Shown here in pieces: positions 22,201 through 35,666 of a stretch of DNA of 64,000 nt (within the stretch, counting starts at the first letter, position 1; each line of letters starts with the position of its first letter). The translations under genes were made by a program, and so were the position numbers. Below the pieces are notes generated by a model. It was not told the origin of the DNA and did not search any database. It saw only the letters and a program-made list of their open reading frames with translations. This DNA comes from Guillardia theta CCMP2712 (Eukaryota > Cryptophyceae > Pyrenomonadales > Geminigeraceae): the NCBI RefSeq assembly GCF_000315625.1, contig NW_005434642.1, positions 65,080 to 129,079 of the forward strand. Reading direction: 5' to 3'.

Positions 22201-25200
22201 TCAAGGTAATCATTCAATCCTTTTTGGACAATATCTAACGTCTTGTTTGCGTCTATGAAATGATTCTTTAGATTGTCAATATTCATTACTTGCAAGACTG
22301 CAGGCGCTTCCGCACCAGCTTGCATGGTCTGCCGCCAGAGCTGGTCCACCTTTTGAAATCGACGACCCTCCGTTGGCATCTGTCTCATGATGTCTGGCGA
22401 GGCGAAAATCGGTTCCAGATACAACCATGTCTTTTGAAACTTAATCCATTCTTCTAAAACGTCTTGCATGTATACCAAACGATTGCTCCATTCAATCACA
22501 ACAGCTTCAAGTGGCTTAGCATAAGGGGATCCACGCATGGATTGAACTTTGACGATTTGATCATCCAAAAGCATGACTGTTTCTTCAATTCCTTTCAGAA
22601 CGTAAGTGCCAGTGTCTTTGTAGGGAGAGAATTCAAATTCTAAATCTTTCCATTCAGTTTTCATCTTGTCCAATGCTCTCTCAAATCCATACTCTTTGGC
22701 AGCCTGTTCTGACAAAGTTACCACAAATTGCTCGTGTTTGTCTATTTCCATTTCAAGCAAAAACTTCAAAGTCAGAGATACGTCTGGAACAATCTCCTTC
22801 CCAACTTCTTGGCTCAATTTAGTCCAATGCCTTTCTCTCATTCCCGGGTTGCGGAGTGCAGCAATTAGAGGAAGATATGGTCGGAAGTTCTCTAGTTTTT
22901 CTCTGAGAAGGGCAGCAACGGACTGGGGTTCAGGCTTGCCTTCGAATATTTTCTCTGCCTTGACAGAAAATTTCCACCAAGAATTGACATTCATTTCAAT
23001 GCTCTCAGCATCAAGTTGGTTGAATGAGCCATACATCCAATTCGGAAATCCTTTTTGGAAGTCTGCTGAGATGGACCACAATTCTGCATATGGTTTGAAC
23101 GTAGATGACAGGTTGTCTATTTCGAGGTAACTTGTCTGTGAATATTCAAACAATTTCTCACGAGAATTTATCAGTTCAGCTGTCTCTTTAGCTTCAATCA
23201 ACCTTTGATTCAACAACATAACTTGACCAGCATACTCTTCAGCTTGTTCCAAGTCATTGTAAGAGAAAAATCGATTAATGTCCGCCTCAATTGACAAAAG
23301 ATCCTTCTGGAATTCAACCTTAGTGTTTTCCAGCTTGGTCTTGAATTTAAAGCTTTCGTCTTCATGTCGTGGCACGGCATCTTTTCTGGTCTGATTTAGA
23401 ACCTTTGGCTGCTTGAAGGCATTCCAATACAGAGCAAGATCTTCAGAGTCGACATCGTATGCAAATAATTCTAACACATCGAGCTTTTCTCTTGCTCTTG
23501 AGATCTCAACGGTGAGTTCATGCATCTCTGCTTCACACGTTATCACATACTCCTGCAATTTCGCCAGCTGCTCAGGATTCTCGGGAGTCTCCTGGAGTTT
23601 GGATAGGATCTTCTCAAATGCATCGACCATGGATGTGTTCTGTTCGTGTGCTTCATATGCCACATCATTAAGCATTGACATCTTAAGCTTTTCAGCCTTT
23701 GCCTCTAGCTCCAATATAGTCTTGGAGTTAGAGACTTCATACATCCTCAAAATCATCAGGTTTGGTATCCGTCGCTGAACTTCATGACAGGCTTGCATGA
23801 ATCTATGAATCTCAGCTTTGGTTTCACTCAAAGGATGTCCAGATTCCTTCCACTTGACCACATGTTCATCCACGTCGGTGACAATAAGATGATCATAAAC
23901 ATTGAACTCATTGAGTAAAGCTTGCGGAGCAAAGCAATTATCTGTGATACACCGCTTCACCCGATCTATCGATTCTTTGATGAAATTCTCAAAGTCAATG
24001 CCCACGCATGGTTCCAAAGCAGTCTTGGAGGATTTCGCACCGATGACTTCTACCCCAAAGGATGGTATCGTCTTTGTAGCTTCCACCAGCTCTTGCACCA
24101 CAGAAACAGCTATTCTCTGAATTTCCTCAAGCGGAGGATCGATCGTTAAGGATCCGTTTGAATAATTCACAGAAATGCAGAAGAGCGGAGAGCGCTGTGA
24201 ACGAATTCCGAATGACAGATCTGAAGGGAGAGTTTCCGGTTCCCCAAAGAATGTTTGATGATTGCCTTCAGATGTCAAGTTCTCGTCCTTCATCGGTCGA
24301 ATAAAGCTTTCAAGAATTCTCACATAAGTCTGAATGTCTTCATACACCGAGTTTCTGATCGCGTCTTTCAGCATTTGATTTCCAAGTTGCACGATTCTTG
24401 TATATTTCACTTTTTGCTCAGCAGAGAGAGATTGCCCAATTGTTGCTTCCTCAGTGCTGTACGCTTGTAACAGCGAGTCTATCATGGACTCCATCATGGA
24501 CGAAGTGACTTCCTCAATCGCATGACTCCAAGTGTCCTTTTGTCGTTTCAAGAATGCATCTATTTTCATGGGTTCATTGCTGAATGATAGAAACCGAACA
24601 TTCTCAGCCTTGGTGATTTGACTTTGAAATGCAAACAAAGATAATAACAAGTGAGATGCAGCCCAAGGCAGACCAGCCTCTACCTTTTGCACAACACGTC
24701 GGAAATTTGATTGCTCATGTTCCTTTTCATAGACAACCTCAAGATCTTCTGAGAGTTTTGTCGATAACGGTACTGTACATATGACTCCCTGGCCTGGAAT
24801 TCGAAGAATCGTTGCAGGCAAGTCCTCTTGACCATGCATTTCCACTGGGTCTAGAATTTCATTGGCGTTCTTGCTGGGTTCTATGTGGTTGAGCACCAAC
24901 TTGTTCATGGTCCTGCAAAAGTGGAACAGCACCTCCTCGACGAGGTCGAAGTTTCTCTTCAGCCGATCTGTTGATATATCTAAGCCTATTCTCTGTACAA
25001 TAGCATGAAACTGCTCTGGCATCAGTTGGAGTTGATGTTCAATTTCCATAGAGTCTATCAGTCGCTCGTATCGCAGCATGGCTTCAATTCTGGTGCGACT
25101 GTCAAGAGCCTGCTGCCTTCGCCGTACATGCCGTTGAAGATCTTCATCTTTGAAACATAGATTCAACCTGCTTACTTTTTTGGTCTTTTCATTGTTGAGC

Positions 25201-26079
25201 CACTTGACAAGAAACATCTTTTCCGATTCGATCCAACACAAAGTCAGCACCTCTCGCCACTCACACGTCCCATCACCAAAGTGCCAGAGGGATAATGCTG
25301 GTTTCGGATTGTCAGGTTGAATACTTTTGAACATGGATGGATCCATCGTTTCATAAGTCATGTCATCAAAGTATTCTAGAGGGAAAAACGATGGGTTACT
25401 AATTGCTTCTTCGTATGCTGGTTTTCTTCTGGATGCCTCCAAGGATAGAAGGTTTCTTTGGATAGCCAGCATAATCTCTGAAATATTAGTTGAAGTCTTT
25501 GACACTATTTTTGCGTCTGTGAGATGTAGCGAGTCATGAGAGGAACTTGCAACGCCCTGGATGGAAGGATTTCGGAATGTAAAGTGAGAACTTTTTTCGT
25601 TATTTGCTTCACTCGTTGATCTGTATGAGTGCTTGGATTCTTTTTTCGAGGTGACAATTTTTGAGTGTGGCGCTCGCACAACATTTTGTTGAGCTGAAAC
25701 ACAAAAGTCAAGATGATTGCCTGGAACTCAATTTTAAGCACCTCCAGTTGAATTATTCTTCGTTCCGACCCATTGCTTGAATTGCTACAATCCTCGAATC
25801 ACAACACAAACATAAGGAATTCGAACAGCACCTGTGAAGTTTTCTTGCTAAGATGCTCTCCTTCATTCTCCTTTGGAACATGGATGACCACATTCCATTC
25901 TCCCGGCTTGGGCACGTTCTTCAGATCTCGAGCCTATTCAAATCCCTCAGCATATTCTTCTCCACATGATTCACTTCAAGCACCTTGAGGTTGATTTCCT
26001 TCACATTTTCCTCCTCGTACTGTGTGAAGCGCTCGTAAGCTTGCTCTAGCCGCGCATTGGACGCGCTCCTGTGTGCCAT
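13272..26079 (-). CDS. Axonemal inner-arm dynein heavy chain, DNAH3/7/12-like
   Basis: Four exons: 26079-25984, 25933-25832, 25693-25547 and 25496-13272. They are joined by introns of 50, 138 and 50 nt, all in phase, giving about 4189 aa; the last exon alone is 12.2 kb. A simple frame also runs from 25679, but its first 60 residues are read-through of the third exon and intron. The protein has a stem and linker, then six AAA modules. AAA1 (residue ~1500) has GPAGTGKTETVKDL and FDEFNRID, AAA3 (~2144) GDTGTGKSV, and AAA4 (~2502) GVGGSGRQS. AAA2 (~1800) has a degenerate loop, GLAMSMKTT. A coiled-coil stalk with the microtubule-binding region follows. The C-terminus YKTSARRGTLSTTGHSTNFV matches single-headed inner-arm chains. 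It drives axonemal bending. By eye the 3' third is more GC-rich than the 5' half. Confidence 0.93.
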
Positions 26080-26958
26080 AGCGGCAGGAGGCGGTTAGCG
26101 CGATTCTTCACTCAACCCACTTGCACCCCACCCCCTGCCCCAGACTGCGGAGCCTATCACTGACGTCCCCCTGATCCTCTTACATCTCAAAAACTCCTTT
26201 CTTAGCACTAATGAAATAAGGCATAGTACCTACCCTGAAGCTCAAAGATCTTATAGTCGATCACTTGAAGCCTAGTTCCTTGCCAACTGTTGGCCCTACC
26301 TCAACGACCGTAGTCAGAGAGCGCGGGCCCTCATCCCCTCATCCCCTCATCCCCTCATCCCCTCATCCCTTCATCCCCTCATCCCGGGGCCCCCCACTGA
26401 ACCGGCCCCGCCGTACCGCCGGGACGCTCCCGGACAGTCAAGAGTCGGTGCCCGATCGGACGGCGAGGCCCGGCCTCGCTCCGGCAGGCCCCTGCTTTAG
26501 CAACTCAGTCGTTCTGAGTGCAAGGTTTAACCGAACTTCAAGCCGACTCTCAGACGGTGGATGACCGATTGTCACCCTGGCTCAGCCTGCGTGATCATCA
26601 GGCCCACCGTGGCCGCACGCGCTGCGGTCGGAGCGGCTTGCGGGACTCGAATAATCACACGTGGCGACAGCCCGGCACTGCTAGGCTGAGGCAGGTCGGA
26701 CTCGGGGGAGTAGTACGTCACGGGTGACTCAATTGGAGTAAACATTGAGTTTTACTGCTCGTGGGTGTTGCAGGACTCATGCAGAACTTAGAGTCCAGTA
26801 GCATACTGCTCATCGCCGACGCTGAGACGTCACTGAAGGCTTTTCTTCTTCCAAGTTGTCAATGAAAATGAATGGATTTGCTGTGAAGTAGTCCACCAAT
26901 CTTTGAAATCGCTTTGGCTTTGGCCCAGCGGTTTCCAGCTTGTACACCTTAATTCAGG
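26080..26958. other. Intergenic GC-rich island with 8-bp tandem repeat
   Basis: Upstream of the dynein gene. 26331-26387 is about seven copies of the 8-mer TCATCCCC, one with a C-to-T change. 26390-26740 is a GC-rich island containing GCCCGGCACTGCTAGGCTGAGG and GACTC words like those at the left edge, though the longest shared words are short. 26745-26958 is the 3' flank of the minus-strand gene at 26959. No gene is seen. Confidence 0.5.
26331..26387. repeat. Tandem repeat, unit TCATCCCC
   Basis: About seven head-to-tail copies of an 8-bp unit with one substitution, ending in a CCCGGGGCCCC block at the edge of the GC-rich island. Confidence 0.9.
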
Positions 26959-28331
26959 TTAGGCACGATGTAACAGCGAAGCATGACAATGAATCACTTC
27001 AAGCATTTCGTTGAGGGCAAGATCAAAAGCAACTATTTTCCTTTCCTGTAGTTCTGCAGCGTACTATGGCAAAGTAGTCAAATTTCTTGGAAAGTGGCAG
27101 AGCAGAGGTACTCACAATCTCTTCAAGTAACTGTATTCGAGCACTTCGAGGCGCTATAAGTTTTCCCTGTTTCAAACAATTATTCAACCAGCCTGGTTCG
27201 AACGAAATAAATCAAATCTGCTGTTTCGAACCTCAACCCACTTCTTGCGTGCTGGCACTGCAAGTTCTTTGAAAATGGCGATGTCACTCATGGTCTCGAT
27301 GACCTCCCTTCAATCAAACAGATCATCAACAGCAATAGATATTCGCTAATTTCACCTTGCAGAGACTGCCCATCGTCCGAAGGCATAACCATCTTCACCG
27401 TCTTGATCAAACCTTTCTCCCTCCTTGAGCCATGCCTGGGCATTTCTGCTTTTGAGGACAGCAAAGCATAAGATCGCTTGTCACCTCTTCTAAACGTCTT
27501 TCCAGTTCGTATCGACTGCCTTTGATCCCAATCCTTCTGCTCTGCAGCTCCTGTATAACACAGTATCATTGGAACTAGATTGTGAACATGCCGGAAACTC
27601 AACCTCCCGGATCTCTTCCGTGGACATCTGACTGGGCAGTCGCGTGTGCTTCCCCGACATCAGCACACTTCCCTTCCTCTCGAGACTGTGCAAGATTTTG
27701 ATCTTGTGTGCCATTTCTGAGCGCGAAAGCTGAAGAGCATCATGTGAGGTTTCGACTTGTGCGTTACAAGCATACTTTAGCATCCCCCTTGCAGGATACT
27801 CCCCATTCTTCCAATTTACGAATTTGATCCTTGTTCCACAACTGTGACACAAAGTCATTCCAAGCATGGCAGAACAGATGGTTCCACTTGATTGTACCTC
27901 GTTGACCATCTTTTGCATCGACTTCTTGGTTGCATTATGCACGTCGACATGGGAGAGTGACTTGTCTTCTTCTTTGCGGCAAGAGAGTTCTACCCTTAAA
28001 GATTCTGACAAGTAGGAGTGTAACAATTATCGCAGACATGCTTATCAAGAGCGTCCATACCTTCATCCATGTGTTTAGCGTCCAGATCTGCATTGGCAGC
28101 TACGGGTCTACGTCGTCTCGGCGGTGAGAAGGCATCGAACTCGTGCAAGATCGGCGCGCCGAACGAAAGTCTCTTCTTCTCTTTCTTTTCAGCGGACTTT
28201 GGTTTCTTCTGAGGAGTGAGCAAGGACAAGAACTTTGTTATCTTTCCAGGCTTCTTGCTCGGGGATTTCGACTTTGGCGGAGAAGGCGATGGGGATCGTT
28301 TCCTTTTCTTACCTTGACTGGATGGTGACAT
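26959..28331 (-). CDS. Basic, Ser/Pro/Lys-rich nuclear-type protein, function unknown
   Basis: A multi-exon minus-strand gene. The first exon from ATG 28331 encodes a basic N-terminus (KKRKRSPSPSPPKSKSPSKK) typical of nuclear localisation and phosphorylation, then FSPPRRRRPVAANAD and a Cys pair in HVCDNCYTPTC. The next exons carry VQSSGTICSAMLGMTLCHSC and a KFVNWKNGEYPARG strand, so CxxC pairs could bind zinc. Later exons include KTVKMVMPSDDGQSLQ, MSDIAIFKELAVPARKKW and the last exon YAAELQERKIVAFDLALNEM, stopping at 26959. A 48-nt intron fits near 27306-27353, but phase through it is not fully resolved. I do not recognise the family. Nuclear location is inferred from composition. Three G-box copies lie just upstream of its start. 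Confidence 0.55.
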
Positions 28332-28365
28332 GTGTCCGCTAACCTGAATGAAAAACTAACGTTCA

Positions 28366-28410
28366 CACGTGTACAACAAGCACGTGTACAACAGGCACGT
28401 GTACAACAAG
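28366..28410 (-). promoter_or_regulatory. Three tandem 15-bp units, each with a CACGTG G-box
   Basis: Units 28366-28380, 28381-28395 and 28396-28410 read CACGTGTACAACAAG with one difference in the middle copy. They sit 35-79 bp upstream of the ATG at 28331 on the minus strand. CACGTG is the palindromic G-box/E-box bound by bHLH and bZIP factors. Exactly phased triplication so close to a start suggests a promoter element; the regulatory role is inferred. Confidence 0.6.
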
Positions 28411-28411
28411 A

Positions 28412-30440
<2,029 letters not shown>

Positions 30441-30555
30441 ATGTTTAATTCTTTCTTAGCGCATCCCCTCTGCGATGCGACGTGTATGTTTTATTCTAAC
30501 TTCGATCCGTGGTATCGAGATTATGGAAACTCATAGTCTGGGACCCCCTCGATTC

Positions 30556-33500
30556 TCATTCCATCTCATCTGCGATCAGCTCTTGCTCGTAAACTTGTCC
30601 ATACTGAAAGTCAAGACCCAGCTCCTTGCAGAATTTCTCCACCACAAACTTCTCCTGTGGCTCGCAGAGCACAATCGAGGTCCCCTCAGCCCCTCCTCTC
30701 GCCGTCCTCCCTGCTCGATGAACGTAGTGGTTCGCATCGGTGGGGAGGTCAAGGCTGACAACGTGGCTGAGGCCGGGGATATCGATCCCTCTCGCTGCGA
30801 TCTCAGTCGCCACCACCAGCGGCACCTCCCCGAGCGTCCCCTCGCGCAATCGTCGCATCACCTCCTTTCTGTCCTCCTTGGACTCATCGCCCTTGAGGGG
30901 GGCAGCGATCAGGCCGTTCTCGAAGAGCTTGTCGCAAATGATGTCTACCCTCCTCTGATCGTTGACGAAGACAAGCAGCCCTGTCATACCGTTGAGGTTG
31001 AAGATCTTCTTCACCAGCGCGATCTTCTTCACGCGGGGGGTCACAATTACACAATGTCTGAGCTGGGGGGGGAGCCGGAGCCCTGCAAGGTCCAGCAAGA
31101 GAGGCTCCTTCCTGAAGCTCGACTGCGCTAGCGACTTGACGTTGTTCACGTTGCCCGTGGCGCTGGCGAAGATGGTCTGACGGGCAGGAGAGGAGCAAGC
31201 TTGGAGGATCAGATTGAGGTCAGACTGCATGGCCTTCTTCAGGCACTGGTCCACCTCGTCCACGATGAGATACTTCACCCCCTGCAGTCTTATCTTGGCG
31301 CCCATCTTCGACGCGAGCTCAACGATGCGTCCTGGTGTGCCTACAAGGATGTGGGGCCGGCTGTTACGGATGGCCTCGATCTGGCGCTGAATGTTCGCTC
31401 CTCCGATAGCTTGAGTGGCGAACAGTTCTGTTCCAACGATCACTGACTGCACAACCCTGAGAATCTGGATGGCTAGCTCTCTGCTCGGAGCGACGATGAG
31501 GAAGGAGGGGCCCTTGCGGTCAAGGGAGTCGAGCTGTGCGAGGAGCTTCTGGACGATGGGGAGGACGAAGGCGAGAGTCTTTCCGCTGCCGGTGTAGGCG
31601 CTCAGAATGATGTCAGACCCCTCTAGGATCCTGGGGAAGGAAGACTTCTGCACAGGAGTTGGAGTGAAGAATCCGTTAGCGTTGAGGTTGTCAAGAAGAG
31701 CCTTTGAGGTCAACCCCAGCTCCTCGAACTGCGCGCGGGAGTTGGAGTTGTCGACAACAATCCGCTGCACGTTCGCCGTCGAGTCTTTCTCCTCCTTGGC
31801 CAGTAGCCCACGTGCCCGGAAGAACTCAATGTCTTCCTCGTCTAGCTCGTCCAGTCTCTCTTGGATCGGCTTCTCCTGGCGAGCAGGCGCCGGTTTCGCC
31901 TGCTATGTCAGGTGAGCAAATTGTTTTGTGCCGGGGAGGAGGAACAGGTGCAAAAGGATGCCGAGGGAGGAGGGAGGAGGGAGGAGGGAGGAGGGAGGAA
32001 GTGTTGGCGGGCAGAAAAGACAGCCATGGAAACATGACAAGGACGCACATCTTGCGGTCGATCTCTTGAAGCAGAAGCTTTCTGCGTGACGACGAAATCG
32101 TCGTTGGTTGTCTCAACGTTGGCAGAAGGAGGATTAGGAGCCTCCTTCACAACCTCGCTGAGCCTGACGCAGTTCAGCGATGTACCACAAGGACAAGTTA
32201 TGTTCGATCCTACCTTGCCTTCTTCCAAGCTTCAAATGAGTTTTCGACCTTCTCCATGCTTTCCTCCTGGAAAATGCTTCAAAGAAAGCCAGTAGGGTTA
32301 TCAATGAAAAAGATGCAAGAAAACGAAACAAAAATGATTGACAGGGAATGGACAATGACACAGAGCAGGGTTGTAAACAGAAACCAAAATCATCGCGGAA
32401 AATATTAGGAGTGTATCAAACAACTCACATCCTCCAGCTTAGACTGAAGAAGCGCAGGCACTGCTTTAATTCCATTGTATGAAGTCTCAGGCTTGTTCTT
32501 CGCCTTCTGCAGAGAAAGTCATGTCCTCGACAAGTGGGTGGTTACCTTGTACCCCCACCTTGGGCACATCAACTTCATTTTCAGCATCTTGCGACACTCT
32601 CTGCTCTGTTGGCTTCTCTTTCTTACGAGGCTGCACGATTCGAAAGAAAAGAAACATCACTATCTTTCTTTCATCATCGAACAAAGAAGACTGACGTTTA
32701 CATCACTCTTCTTCACTTCCAACGATGCACGCTCACTCCCTGCCTCTGGTTTGTCAACATCGTCCTGCTCGAACTCATCTTCATCGCTGTATTTCTTCTT
32801 GGAGATCTGCAAATATTGAATGTGAAACAAAGGTCATTGCTGTACTCGACAAAAGCTCAGTAGAGCAGACAAAGTTGCAGGTGGTGGGGGGAAAGGCAGA
32901 GGAGGAGTTGGAAGAAAGGACACTAGAGGAGGAGGAAGTGGGAAGGGAAGGTTATGAAGTGGCAAGCACAGGAAGGGCAAGAAATAAATGAGGTGCAAGT
33001 GATACTACTACCCTCACCTTTTCTGCCACAAGAGCCTCAACCTGATCTGCGTCCAAGTCCTGGCAAACCAACTGTAAGGTGCCTCCTCCATACCCCGAGT
33101 CAGAACCTTCAGCTCTTGTTTTCTCCTCCTCAGATAGGCTTCGAGCTTCGCCTGGCTGAATCCATCATCCATCATCTAGCAAGAAGCCTCAGATGTCAGC
33201 GAGCAAGGATGGAAGGCTGTCTTCCTTGCCTTTTTCTTCTCCTGTTGCATCGCCTCCTTCCTAACATCTTTGCGGATCTCGTCGAAGAGGCCCTTGGGTT
33301 TCGGTTTCGTCTTAAAGACTCGTCCTTTCTTCGGATCCTCCCCGGGTCTTCTGCCTGCAAGGGCCCGCACGCTACATACATGCTCCCGGACATGAAGCCG
33401 CACCAGGCTTCCGATGGAATTCTGGGAGAAGGCCATTCCTCCTGGTCGACCGCTTGCGTCATGAACTCTGAAGAAGGGGGAAGGAGAAGAGGCTGGTGAG

Positions 33501-33601
33501 GAGAGAGACGTCAGGGACAGAGGGAAGGAGGAGGAGGCTGGTGAGGTGGGGGCAAGAGCCGCCAACGTAGTAACTTGCAGCACCAAAAATCTCGCCAGCA
33601 T
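30556..33601 (-). CDS. DEAD-box RNA helicase with DEVD motif II and long acidic/basic N-terminal extension
   Basis: The last exon (31903-30556) holds the whole helicase core. It has the Q motif PTPVQ, motif I AYTGSGKT, Ia PSRELA, GG and TPGR, motif II VDEVD in place of DEAD, motif III SAT, and motifs IV-VI ending HRAGRTARGG. Upstream exons, read by frame and splice sites, add KARLSEVVKEAPNPPSANVE (about 32167-32047), FQEESMEKVENSFEAWKKA (about 32276-32216), KNKPETSYNGIKAVPALLQ (about 32505-32433), ISKKKYSDEDEFEQDDVDK (about 32812-32695) and a first exon with FKTKPKPKGLFDEIRKDVRK. It unwinds or remodels RNA. The start at 33601 opens with a hydrophobic stretch (FLVLQVTTLAALA) that could be a signal for plastid entry. 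However, the following pyrimidine-rich part may be an intron, so the N-terminus is uncertain. Confidence 0.85.
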
Positions 33602-35666
33602 GCCGGGCTAGGGGATTTGGCCGATTTTGGTGGGTGGGTGATTGATTGGGGGTAGGGGTGATCAAAGAAAGTCAAAGTAGAGCAGTTGTGGTACATTTAC
33701 ATGTATACAAATTGGAAATATTCGAGGTTGTATGCCACTGCCATCGAAATCTTTCTAAGGGGGGTGCATACTTGAAATGGGGTAGGGTACCGGTCGGTGG
33801 GGTGAAGGAGAGATCGGGGGCCGGAGGTTCAATGAAGAAATGCGACCGCGAGAGGGTAGATAAGGCGAGAGCAGAAGACGGCAGGGGGGGAGAGGAGGAG
33901 AGGAGGAGAGGAGGAGAGGAGGAGAGGAGGAGAGGAGGAGAGAGAGAGAAGTTACGATGAGAGGATATCACCGGACAGGAAAAGGAGAGAAGATGTGGCG
34001 GTGTGCAATCTTGAACAAGTGTAAACTAACAACAGACCGGTCGGATACAAACATAGCTTTAAACTTTGCAAGGACGATTGAGGATCAGAAAGAGAAAAAT
34101 CAAGCATACTCAACTAGAATGAATTCAAAGATCAAACAAAAGGAGGTATTCCAAATGCAGAATCCATCATAGGAAGGTTATATCTGACCAGCACCAGGGG
34201 AGCTGAAGAAAAAAAAAGTAGATACAGCTTCACCAGCTAGTTCTTGAAGATGCGGCAGAGAAGTATGAGCTGTTTGTGCTAGTTTCCTTATGAGCTTGTT
34301 GCTCGTCGTGAGCTCGATCCTATCCGAGTATCCTCTCCTTGGTGTTTGATAGGGCATTGCCACTCAACCAGACGCAACGAGCATGGCAGGACATAATTGA
34401 GGTGTTGAAAACTGGACGTCAAACCGACGGCAGAATTGAAAACATATGATAGAAAGGCGGAGGAAGAAAACCCTTGAGATGAGAAATTCCATGTTGAACA
34501 AATGAACATTTGGGAGCAACTTTTAATACATTGCATCTCAACATTCTCTTCTTCTGAGATTTGCCTGATACTTCTCCGGATGAATTGATGCAGGCACTTC
34601 ATGAGATAAGCCATGCCTGTAAAACGTTTGCTTGATGCCCTATCAAATTTTGCTCCTTGCAGTTTCTTGAAAGCAGGTATCCCTTTTGCATGGTTGCCAA
34701 AGCGATACAGCTCCCATGCACTTCTGAAACAGTTTGCTTCTTGAGAAATTCGAATCGTTTTGAGATTCGCGTTGTGACTCGATGGACAGAAGTATCACGA
34801 GCAACTGACGAATCGCCATTGACACATTCTGTACTCACTCATTGACCTCCTGCTCACGTCTCCGAGGTTACGCTCCTGTTCATGGTGTCCCTCGCAACTG
34901 CTTCAGCATGCCCGTGATTGCGTCATGGTTGTCTGAAACCCAACCTTCCGTTTCACTTCATCTATTTGCAAAATGACCTCCAACAAACATTGGCTTCACT
35001 GTTCGTGATGAATTGCATGCTGACCTTGATCCTCTGCGTTTTTACCAGTGACTTTCATGCCATTACACATCATTGAAGCAATTTCGCCATCACAGGCTAC
35101 TTCGCGGTTTTTATTGACGGAAATGACACAAGGCAAACCGAAGCAAACGAAGTAGAAGAGGATAATCCCGACAAACTCGCATCGACAGAATACTAGAAAA
35201 AGGAGGAGGCAGCGAAAACCGCTACTCCAACCACGCAAGCGACGGCATGCACGACAAGCAGGGGCCAGGACAAAGAGCAGAGCGAGGACGGCAAATGGTT
35301 TGATCTGAGGCAGGCTTAGTGGTGTGCAGGGCAGACCCTAACGATGCTTGTGTCCTGCATCTGTCAAACACTTGGCGGTAGGCCCGGAGAGTCTTTCTCA
35401 CCGCAATGCGCTCGAACGGTCCGACGGGTGTGGGGCGAGACTGAGAGCGGCGGATGAGAAGCTGCTGAAGGGAGCGAGGAGAGAGACTGAGAGCCTGACG
35501 GAGATCTTGATGAACGAGAGGGGAAGAGCCGGAGATTTTCTGAACAAGGTCCGGCAAGGACGATAGGTTGCATCCAAGGACATTCGTAACCGCCGCTGAC
35601 TTGCTTCGTCGTCGAGAGCATCACGATCAGAGTCCAGCGGGTTGAGTGAGACTTGAGCTGCAACAG
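33602..35666. other. Long intergenic region with G-rich tract and GGA repeat, no supported gene
   Basis: 33605-33830 is G-rich on the plus strand (GGTGGGTGGGTGATTG, GGGGTAGGGGTGATC, GGGGTAGGGTACCGG), like the tracts near 4.2 and 61.4 kb. 33886-33945 is a GGAGGAGA tandem repeat. From 34000 to 35660 I see no convincing gene. A minus-strand frame at 34288-34614 and an open minus frame at 35222-35557 lack start, domain and splice support. Confidence 0.4.
33886..33945. repeat. GGAGGAGA tandem repeat
   Basis: A purine-only 8-bp unit repeated about seven times, ending in a short GA run. Confidence 0.9.

Noticed and set aside
25497-25679. Start of the dynein protein at 25679
   Set aside because: That codon is GTG and the first 60 residues come from reading exon 3 and a 50-nt intron in the wrong frame. 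Four exons from ATG 26079 join in phase.
34288-34838. Minus frames with SKRFEFLKKQTVSE and YLMKCLHQFIRRSIRQI
   Set aside because: They look helical, but I could not join them with a GT donor, and they match no family I know.
35222-35557. Minus frame of 111 aa opposite the p28 upstream region
   Set aside because: No ATG start in frame (TTG only), no domain. It overlaps the p28 leader region.
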